Origin: Actinobacteria bacterium UBA7398 | Lineage (GTDB): Bacteria > Actinomycetota > Actinomycetes > Nanopelagicales > Nanopelagicaceae | Direction of reading: 5' to 3' | NCBI GenBank assembly: GCA_002470135.1 | Contig: DKNC01000018.1 | Location: forward strand, 1,813-7,820 | Length of the DNA: 6,008 nt | Shown here: positions 1-5,598 of the stretch, in pieces | How positions within the stretch are numbered: position 1 is the stretch's first letter | Layout: each line of letters opens with the position of its first letter | Made by a program: the position numbers and the translations under genes | The notes under the pieces: model-generated | What the model saw: the letters and a program-made list of their open reading frames with translations, nothing else | What the model was told of the DNA's origin: nothing | Databases searched by the model: none

Positions 1-300
1 CATATTGAAGAAGGTGAAACTCCAGAACAAGCTGCACTTCGCGAAGTAGCGGAAGAGACTGGGATAGAAAGTGAAATTTCAAAATCTTTAGGTGTGATTG
101 ATTTCTGGTTTATGGCCGGCGGAAAGCGAATTCATAAAACTGTGCACCATTTTTTGTTTAAAGAAACGGGCGGAAAATTAGCGCCGCAAGTGACTGAAGT
201 TGATGATGTGGCTTGGTTCCCACTTAATGAGATCGTTGAAAAGCTCGCATACCCTGACGAAAAGAAATTAATTGCCCGATCTGGCGAGTTAAACGGATGA
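1..300 (+). CDS. NUDIX hydrolase, 5'-truncated by the window edge
   Basis: Frame 1 is open from the first base to a TGA at 298-300 and gives the last 99 residues of a NUDIX-family pyrophosphohydrolase. The NUDIX box (G-x5-E-x7-R-E-U-x-E-E-x-G-U) is visible except for its first Gly, which would lie just outside the window. In window numbering, E6 is followed seven residues later by R14-E15-V16-x-E18-E19-T-G21-I22, the Mg2+-binding helix. Downstream, KTVHHFLF, the E-V-x-x-V-x-W-F-P-L strand and a closing LAYPDEKKLI helix resemble the actinobacterial MutT4-like (Rv3908) group, which also sits directly before a DUF6049 gene. Family members cleave nucleoside diphosphates linked to another moiety; the substrate here cannot be told from sequence. 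The stop codon overlaps the next start (ATGA, 297-300), indicating translational coupling. An internal ATG at 94 is not the start, because the catalytic box lies upstream of it. Family certain; exact subfamily inferred mainly from context. Confidence 0.93.
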   Translation, partial: HIEEGETPEQAALREVAEETGIESEISKSLGVIDFWFMAGGKRIHKTVHHFLFKETGGKLAPQVTEVDDVAWFPLNEIVEKLAYPDEKKLIARSGELNG

Positions 301-1436
301 GACGTTTGTTGGTTTTGCTTCCCATGGCGTTAATTTTGCTAATAGTGCCGGCGCCAGCCAACGCTGAAAATAATTATGTTTTACTCTCGGAACCTAGCCA
401 TCGTGGGTTGGATAATGTTTTTTTTAATGACGAACTTGCAACTGCTTTAAAGCCTGAAGGGCGGCTAGGTAATTTAGTTTATGCCAGCCCTAAGAGTGGT
501 AGAAGTTGGATTATAGATATCGCATTGGTTGATGAAGTAATTGCCATGAGTAACGGTTATGAAGTTGCCAAACCTTTGGATAAAACAAAAAAGAATCCAA
601 AACGCGAAACGTTACCTGGTGTTGGAGATTCGGTCGCAAAAGCTTGGTTGGCGGCGTTAAAAACAAGTGTGCGACGGGATTTGATTTCGGTCTTGCCTTA
701 TGGTTCACCATCCTCTATCTGGCTGAAAGATGCCGCCCCAAACGAATTAAAGTTTTATCAATCGCAATCACTCTCGCGCGGCACTGAATTTTTTGGTCGT
801 AGCGTTGCAAGTGTTGATACCTACCCAGGCCAACCAAAAGCAAATATTCCGCGGGATGTGCAAGTTAGTTACACCTTAACTCGGAAGCGAATATTTGCGC
901 TAGCAACCGTGCTACCTCAAGAAACGTTGTTAAGTTATCGATTGGGAATTGCTGGCTTAACTAATCCAGAGTTAAATAGAAGTGATTCACTTGATCTTGC
1001 TGCGACTTACGGTCCACAATTTGCGGCGTTCGAAAATAAGTTACGGTTAATTGTTGGGAAATATCGGGTAACTTCCGAACGTGAAAAAATCCCAGTCACA
1101 CTAGTTAATGATTTTGATATTGAGTTAAAAATAAAACTTGTGGTTACCCCACTTAATGGGAAGGTTATTGCTACACCACTTCCGGTTCTGACTTTAGCTC
1201 CTAATTCAAAATTGCAAGTTGCGATTCCGATTCGAGTGATGGCTTCTGGTTCCACGATTTTATTAACCCAAATAAAATCTGAAAAAGGGATTCTTTTAAA
1301 GGAACCAGTGCAGTTGCCGTTGACGCTCTCGGTAATTAGCCCAATAACTACATGGTTCACAACCGGCTCTGCCATAATTCTTTTGTTAGCTGGTGTGGTG
1401 CAGAGCGTTCGCCGAGTTAAACGGAAGCGGGTTTAG
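297..1436 (+). CDS. DUF6049-like secreted, membrane-anchored protein, short form
   Basis: A 379-residue protein of unknown function. Residues 1-23 form a signal peptide: R2-R3, a Leu-rich core, then A-N-A with likely cleavage after A23. Residues about 353-371 form one hydrophobic segment followed by a basic tail (RRVKRKRV), so most of the protein should lie outside the membrane with the C-terminus in the cytoplasm. The middle part (ID-ALVDEVIAMSNGYEV, PG-GDSVAKAWLAAL, then ISVLPYGSP) resembles the central conserved segment of the actinobacterial DUF6049 family. The part near residues 260-330 (IPVTLVND, then LAPNSKLQVAIPIRV) looks like the family's C-terminal beta-sandwich. Rv3909 of M. tuberculosis, at the same place, has about 800 residues, so this copy appears to lack the long N-terminal portion. 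The ATG overlaps the previous stop by 4 bases and murJ follows after 2 bases, so translation is probably coupled. A link to cell-wall assembly is suggested only by constant proximity to murJ. Coding is certain; the DUF6049 call is from remembered family patterns. Confidence 0.85.
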   Translation: MRRLLVLLPMALILLIVPAPANAENNYVLLSEPSHRGLDNVFFNDELATALKPEGRLGNLVYASPKSGRSWIIDIALVDEVIAMSNGYEVAKPLDKTKKNPKRETLPGVGDSVAKAWLAALKTSVRRDLISVLPYGSPSSIWLKDAAPNELKFYQSQSLSRGTEFFGRSVASVDTYPGQPKANIPRDVQVSYTLTRKRIFALATVLPQETLLSYRLGIAGLTNPELNRSDSLDLAATYGPQFAAFENKLRLIVGKYRVTSEREKIPVTLVNDFDIELKIKLVVTPLNGKVIATPLPVLTLAPNSKLQVAIPIRVMASGSTILLTQIKSEKGILLKEPVQLPLTLSVISPITTWFTTGSAIILLLAGVVQSVRRVKRKRV

Positions 1437-1438
1437 TT

Positions 1439-3034
1439 ATGAGCGATGACGCGCTATTAATTCGCTCCTCTGCGGTCATGGCGCTCGGCACGGTCATCTC
1501 AAGAGTTACTGGTTTGGTTAGAAACTTATTATTGGTTGCGGTTTTAGGAACAGCGCTATTGGGTGATACCTACAACGTTGCAAATACCATGCCTAATATT
1601 CTTTATAACTTATTAGTTGGTGGCGCACTAACCGCAGTTTTTGTACCGCAAATTATTAGAGCTGCGCGTGAACCTGATAAAGGAAGCGCATATATATCAA
1701 GGCTTTTTACGGCCACTAGCGCAGCGCTCTTGATAATCGTTGCGATTGCAATGCTGATAGCTCCGCTGCTGGTGCACTTATATGCGCCTTCATTTAGTGG
1801 TCGCGCTCTTGATATCACGGTTGCATTTATGCGGTATTGCTTGCCACAGATATTCTTTTTAGGAATTTTTGCGCTGCTCGGTCAGATCGCAAATGCTCGT
1901 GGGGTTTTTGGGCCGATGATGTGGGCGCCGATACTCAATAACTTGATCGCGATTGCGATCTTCGGCTATTTCTTGGCTTCAGTTTCAAATCTCGAGTTTG
2001 GCGGGATTACTAACTCCCAAATCCAGACGCTGGGGCTAGGTACAACGCTGGGCATAGTTGCCCAGGCTCTGGTTTTAATTCCAGTGTTAAAGCGGAGCGG
2101 GGTGTCATTACGAATTCGTTTTGATTGGCGCGGCGCCGGACTTGGTAAATCCCTCCAGTTAGCCAGTTGGACTTTTCTATTTGTTTTAATTTCTCAAGTT
2201 GGCTATTTAATTACAGTAAACCTAGCCACTAGAACTTCAGTAGCTGCAATTATTGAAGGGATTTCTTACGGAGTTGGATATACGCCTTACAGCAACGCTT
2301 ATTTAATATTATTGCTACCGCATTCGATTATCACAATTTCGGTTGTAACAGCGTTACTCCCTAAACTTTCCGAGCTCGCAATTGATAATAAATTAGCAGA
2401 GCTACGTGCACAAATTGTAAAAGCTATTAGGTTGGTGGGGATAGTTACAGTACCAAGCGCATTCTTCTTTCTATTCTTTGGTCCATTAATTGCTCAAGTT
2501 TTATTTTTTGGAATATCAGATAACGATGCAATTTTTATTGGAAAAGTCTTAGGCGGGTTTGCACTTGCTGCGATACCGTTAAGTTTAAACTTGATTGCAA
2601 TTCGTGGTTTAAACGCATTTGAAAATACTAAATCCCAAGTAATATCAAATTTATTAATAAATGTAGTTTCGATTGGTTTCTCGGTGGTAGCCTATTTAAC
2701 GTTGCCAACTGAATGGATCACTGTTGGGTTAGCAGCTTCATTCACACTTAGTTATTGGGTGGGTAACGCGCTTACCTTTAAATTATTGGCTCGTCATTCC
2801 GGATCTATTTCAACTTCAGAATATAGAAAGCTTTACGTATTGTTGGCTTTGGTATCGCTTATAATTTTTATACCACTTCGATTTTTAGTTGGCGTTGACT
2901 TAATTCCTGGTGGGAATATTGTTTCATTGTTAGTTGTTATCGTTGTTGCTGATTTTGCCTTCTTGGGACTGGCAAAACTCTTCCGAATAGAAGAGGTAGC
3001 ACAGACGGTGAAATTGATTTTGCGTCGTAAGTAA
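1439..3034 (+). CDS. murJ: MurJ (MviN) lipid II flippase, core-only form
   Basis: A 531-residue polytopic membrane protein of the MOP superfamily that moves lipid II from the inner to the outer face of the cytoplasmic membrane for peptidoglycan synthesis. The N-terminal signature is clear: S21-R22-V-T-G-L-V-R28, D43, P52-N53, G61-G62-A63 and F68-V69-P70 in the first two helices and their loops. P294-H295-S296 followed by TALLPKLS marks the helix 8 region. Hydrophobic segments continue to the end, consistent with about 14 helices. The length fits the flippase core (E. coli MurJ is 511 residues). The mycobacterial MviN carries a further pseudokinase and extracellular domain of more than 500 residues, absent here. 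The start ATG lies 2 bases after the DUF6049 stop; a GGAAG at 1423-1427 inside that gene is a distant Shine-Dalgarno, so coupling is likely. Two of the four arginines important in E. coli (R18, R24) are kept as R22 and R28; the other two are not. Confidence 0.95.
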   Translation: MSDDALLIRSSAVMALGTVISRVTGLVRNLLLVAVLGTALLGDTYNVANTMPNILYNLLVGGALTAVFVPQIIRAAREPDKGSAYISRLFTATSAALLIIVAIAMLIAPLLVHLYAPSFSGRALDITVAFMRYCLPQIFFLGIFALLGQIANARGVFGPMMWAPILNNLIAIAIFGYFLASVSNLEFGGITNSQIQTLGLGTTLGIVAQALVLIPVLKRSGVSLRIRFDWRGAGLGKSLQLASWTFLFVLISQVGYLITVNLATRTSVAAIIEGISYGVGYTPYSNAYLILLLPHSIITISVVTALLPKLSELAIDNKLAELRAQIVKAIRLVGIVTVPSAFFFLFFGPLIAQVLFFGISDNDAIFIGKVLGGFALAAIPLSLNLIAIRGLNAFENTKSQVISNLLINVVSIGFSVVAYLTLPTEWITVGLAASFTLSYWVGNALTFKLLARHSGSISTSEYRKLYVLLALVSLIIFIPLRFLVGVDLIPGGNIVSLLVVIVVADFAFLGLAKLFRIEEVAQTVKLILRRK

Positions 3035-3055
3035 TTGGTCTGTGATTTTCTAGAT

Positions 3056-3063
3056 AAGGTGGG
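3056..3063 (+). promoter_or_regulatory. Ribosome binding site of trxB (AAGGTGGG)
   Basis: AAGG at 3056-3059, in the purine- and G-rich run AAGGTGGG, ends 7 bases before a GTG at 3067. It supports the GTG as the trxB start. The first in-frame ATG is inside the protein, well past the GSGPAG dinucleotide-binding motif. Confidence 0.7.
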
Positions 3064-3066
3064 CAA

Positions 3067-4002
3067 GTGAGCGAAACAAAAGTGCATGAAGTAGTAATCG
3101 TTGGTTCTGGCCCTGCTGGATATACCGCGGCTATCTATGCTGCGCGCGCCCAATTAAACCCAGTTATGTATGAAGGTTCGGTAACTGCTGGCGGTGCGCT
3201 AATGAACACCACTGAGGTAGAAAATTTCCCTGGTTTTGAAAATGGCATTATGGGACCAGATTTAATGGATGCAATGCGTAAGCAAGCTGCGCGATTTGGC
3301 GCACAATTAATTACTGACGATATTGTTGAAATGAAATTAGATGGTGAAGTTAAAACGTTAAAAGATGGTTCTGGCAATACTTTGTTAGCTCGTTCCGTAA
3401 TTTTGGCAACTGGTTCTGCATATAAAGAAATTGGAATTGAAAACGAGAAACGTTTATCAGGCCGAGGTGTTTCGTGGTGTGCAACTTGTGATGGGTTTTT
3501 CTTTCGTGGGCAAGAGATCGCAGTAGTTGGTGGCGGCGATTCGGCAATGGAAGAAGCTAACTTCTTAACTAGATTTGCAACCAAAGTTGTGTTGATACAT
3601 CGTAGAGATTCGTTGCGCGCATCAAAAATTATGGCCGAGCGCGCAAAAGCAAATCCAAAGATTGAATTTCTATTTAATACCGAAGTTATTGATGTGTTGG
3701 GAGCTGAGAAAGTTAGTGGGCTGAAATTGCGCAATACAGTTTCGGGGGCTGAGAGCGTTCGAGATTTCACCGGGTTATTTGTAGCGATCGGACATTTGCC
3801 TAGAAGTGAATTGGTGCTTGGCCAAATTAAGACAAATTCTGAAGGTTATGTAGAAGTGGATGGCCAATCCACTCGCACCAACTTAAAAGGTGTTTTTGCA
3901 TGCGGTGATTTAGTTGACCACACCTACCGACAAGCGATTACTGCGGCGGGTTCGGGCTGCCAAGCTGCTCTAGATGCGGAAAAATTCCTAGCGGGACATT
4001 AA
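3067..4002 (+). CDS. trxB: Thioredoxin reductase (NADPH)
   Basis: A 311-residue cytoplasmic flavoenzyme that transfers electrons from NADPH through FAD and a redox disulfide to thioredoxin. The FAD-binding G13-S-G-P-A-G18 follows the first beta strand. The redox pair is C138-A-T-C141 followed by D142, the usual position in low-Mr thioredoxin reductases. The NADPH-binding motif G155-G-G-D-S-A160 is followed by H178-R179-R180, which selects NADPH over NADH. The second FAD motif is C279-G280-D281, followed by the Y-R-Q-A-I-T-A-A-G-S-G-C-Q-A-A-L segment. All key residues are present and the length is normal. The start is GTG, chosen because the Shine-Dalgarno AAGGTGGG is correctly spaced and the first beta strand begins right after it. 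It follows murJ by 32 bases and precedes trxA by 49 bases, the usual actinobacterial pairing. In mycobacteria sigM lies just upstream; it is missing here. Confidence 0.98.
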   Translation: MSETKVHEVVIVGSGPAGYTAAIYAARAQLNPVMYEGSVTAGGALMNTTEVENFPGFENGIMGPDLMDAMRKQAARFGAQLITDDIVEMKLDGEVKTLKDGSGNTLLARSVILATGSAYKEIGIENEKRLSGRGVSWCATCDGFFFRGQEIAVVGGGDSAMEEANFLTRFATKVVLIHRRDSLRASKIMAERAKANPKIEFLFNTEVIDVLGAEKVSGLKLRNTVSGAESVRDFTGLFVAIGHLPRSELVLGQIKTNSEGYVEVDGQSTRTNLKGVFACGDLVDHTYRQAITAAGSGCQAALDAEKFLAGH

Positions 4003-4037
4003 AGTTCAAATAACAATAAGATAAGAAAAGAAGCGAT

Positions 4038-4045
4038 AAAAGGAG
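4038..4045 (+). promoter_or_regulatory. Ribosome binding site of trxA (AAAAGGAG)
   Basis: AAAAGGAG ends 6 bases before the ATG at 4052, close to the ideal anti-Shine-Dalgarno match and the strongest in the window. It lies in a purine-rich 49-base leader. A second AAGG at 4046-4049 is too close to the ATG to be the working site. Confidence 0.8.
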
Positions 4046-4051
4046 AAGGTA

Positions 4052-4378
4052 ATGTCAGCACCAGTAGCGGTAACTGCAGCAAATTTTGATGAATTGGTTT
4101 TGAAGAGCACAACACCAGTTTTGGTTGATTTCTGGGCCGAGTGGTGTGGCCCTTGCCGCGCGGTTGCGCCGATCTTGGCTGAAATTGCAGCAGAGCATGG
4201 CTCTAAAATTAAAATCGTGAAGCTTAATACCGATGAAGAACAAGCTTTGGCAATGCAATATGGCATCACCTCAATTCCAACTATGAATGTATTTGTTGGT
4301 GGCCAAATTGTGAAAACCATCGTTGGCGCTAAGCCAAAACCAGCACTTTTGAAAGATCTTGAACAATTTATTTCCTAA
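4052..4378 (+). CDS. trxA: Thioredoxin
   Basis: A 108-residue single-domain thioredoxin, the normal length, acting in the cytoplasm as a general protein disulfide reductase recycled by the TrxB encoded just upstream. The active site is W31-C32-G33-P34-C35 with R36 after it. The buried acid D26 and the preceding V-D-F-W-A strand are present. The cis-proline is P76 in T-S-I-P-T, and the C-terminal F-V-G-G-Q-I-V then G-A-K-P-K matches the usual last strands and helix. It corresponds to the trxC position next to trxB2 in M. tuberculosis. The start is fixed by the strong AGGAG at 4041-4045. The 49-base gap after trxB could hold its own weak promoter (GGGACA at 3993-3998 and TAAGAT at 4017-4022, spacing 18), but read-through from trxB is equally possible. 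Confidence 0.98.
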   Translation: MSAPVAVTAANFDELVLKSTTPVLVDFWAEWCGPCRAVAPILAEIAAEHGSKIKIVKLNTDEEQALAMQYGITSIPTMNVFVGGQIVKTIVGAKPKPALLKDLEQFIS

Positions 4379-4406
4379 ATTCACGATAATTCATTTACGC
4401 TGAAGT

Positions 4407-5549
4407 ATGGATACTGAGCAATTAAACCCGGGTGACCGTGGCGATCTTGTTACAGTAATTACAAACACTCTGCATCGCCTTGGATATTTAGCCGCGCCCA
4501 CCAATATTTATGATGGTTCGGTCGAAACCGCAGTACAAGCATTCCAACAAGAGCGCGGGTTGACTGCAACTGGAGTTGCTAACCCAATGACGCTACGTGC
4601 GTTAGATGAAGCGCGTTGGAAGTTGGGTGATCGAACTTTAGTTTTTAAGAAAAACGATAGCGGTTTATTGATTCGCGGCGACGATGTTGCAACGCTACAA
4701 AGCCGCTTAATAGATATGGGGTTTGATTGTGGTCGCGTTGATGGAATTTATGGAGTTCGCACTGAAACATCGGTAAAAGAATTTCAAAAATCTGCTGGGG
4801 TAGTTGCGGATGGAATTTGTGGACCGGCCACCGTCATCTCTCTAATGCGGTTGTTGCGAACGGTTTCTGGTGGTGCGCCAACGCTATTGCGAGATCAGGC
4901 GATCCGCGAAAAACGTGGTCCGGTATTAGCTGACAAAATTATTGTGCTCGACCCAAGTTGGGGTGGAAAAGATGTTGGTAGAGCTGTTAACGGATTGACT
5001 GAAGCTGAAATTGTTTTCGATGTTGCGCAACGAATTGAAGGTCGGTTAATTGCACTCGGGGTAAACGTTTTCCTAACTCGAAACGAAACAAGGTCGCCGC
5101 TAGAACCAGAGCGAATTGATTTTGCTAATAGCGTTGCTGCAGACTTGGTTATCTCGATGCATGTTGATAGTTACAAGAATGAAAACGCACAAGGTGTTGC
5201 AACTTACTTTTATGGTAGCGATCAACATGGCGTGCACTCTGTGGTTGGCGAAAGATTTGCAACGCTAGTGCAGCGAGAAATTTGTGCACGAACTGATTTA
5301 CACAATTGTCGAACTCATGCAAAAACTTGGGATATGTTGCGGCTGATTAAAGCGCCAACTGTTCGAATAGATTTGGGATATATTTCTAATCCGCACGATG
5401 CGGAGCGGCTCGGAGATCCACAATTTAGAGATTTGATCGCAGAAGCGTTAGTTATCGCAATACAGCGCCTTTATTTAGCCGCTGAAGATGATGCAAAAAC
5501 CGGCACGCTTAGAATAGAAGATTTGCGGCGTGCGGGAATTAGACGGTAA
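4407..5549 (+). CDS. cwlM: CwlM-like cytoplasmic amidase homologue with degenerate active site
   Basis: A 380-residue protein with two peptidoglycan-binding-like (PG_binding_1) domains, at about residues 6-68 and 89-150, and an N-acetylmuramoyl-L-alanine amidase type 3 domain from about residue 176 to 356. The N-terminus is hydrophilic with no signal peptide, so the protein should stay in the cytoplasm, as M. tuberculosis CwlM (Rv3915) does. Known mycobacterial CwlM is phosphorylated by PknB and activates MurA; it also binds FhaA and MurJ. In the amidase fold, the zinc ligands E199 (GLTEAE) and H252 (SMHVDS) are kept. The first His of the usual DPGHGG is replaced by W185 (DPSWGG), and the catalytic Glu of the usual VETGF is replaced by D322 (IDLGYISNP). 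Hydrolase activity is therefore doubtful and a regulatory role is likely. The short C-terminal tail holds T365 and T367. The gene lies 28 bases after trxA with no clear Shine-Dalgarno. The ortholog call rests on domains, missing signal peptide and synteny. Confidence 0.9.
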   Translation: MDTEQLNPGDRGDLVTVITNTLHRLGYLAAPTNIYDGSVETAVQAFQQERGLTATGVANPMTLRALDEARWKLGDRTLVFKKNDSGLLIRGDDVATLQSRLIDMGFDCGRVDGIYGVRTETSVKEFQKSAGVVADGICGPATVISLMRLLRTVSGGAPTLLRDQAIREKRGPVLADKIIVLDPSWGGKDVGRAVNGLTEAEIVFDVAQRIEGRLIALGVNVFLTRNETRSPLEPERIDFANSVAADLVISMHVDSYKNENAQGVATYFYGSDQHGVHSVVGERFATLVQREICARTDLHNCRTHAKTWDMLRLIKAPTVRIDLGYISNPHDAERLGDPQFRDLIAEALVIAIQRLYLAAEDDAKTGTLRIEDLRRAGIRR

Positions 5550-5583
5550 TGAAATTAATTACAAACCGCATTCACGTTAAATG

Positions 5584-5592
5584 TGGCAGAAT
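5584..5592 (+). promoter_or_regulatory. Possible extended -10 promoter for a leaderless aminotransferase mRNA
   Basis: TGG-CAGAAT (5584-5592) resembles an extended -10 element (TGN plus a TATAAT-like hexamer, 4 of 6 matches). The hexamer ends 6 bases before the A of the ATG at 5599, which would place the transcript start at or next to the start codon. With no Shine-Dalgarno in the gap, a leaderless transcript is plausible, as is common in Actinobacteria. No good -35 is visible at the normal distance, and an AT-rich gap yields such hexamers by chance. Confidence 0.3.
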
Positions 5593-5598
5593 AATTAA

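Noticed and set aside
1007..1375. A 122-codon open frame on the - strand inside the DUF6049 gene
   Set aside because: Antisense to a well-supported coding region, with no ribosome binding site or motif that I can see.
2833..3153. A - strand open frame spanning the murJ-trxB junction
   Set aside because: It overlaps two real genes, is rich in Ser, Thr, Lys and Arg with no domain, and has no sign of its own expression signals.
3135..3770. A 211-codon open frame on the - strand inside trxB
   Set aside because: It lies wholly antisense to a gene with every thioredoxin reductase motif intact, and its translation has no recognisable domain. It looks like a codon-bias shadow.
4379..4406. Possible transcription terminator after trxA
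   Set aside because: No GC-rich hairpin or U-tract is present in the 28-base gap.
5574..5586. Short inverted repeat CAC-GTTAAAT-GTG between cwlM and the aminotransferase gene
   Set aside because: Arms of only 3 bases, no stable stem and no T-run after it, so it is neither a terminator nor a credible operator.
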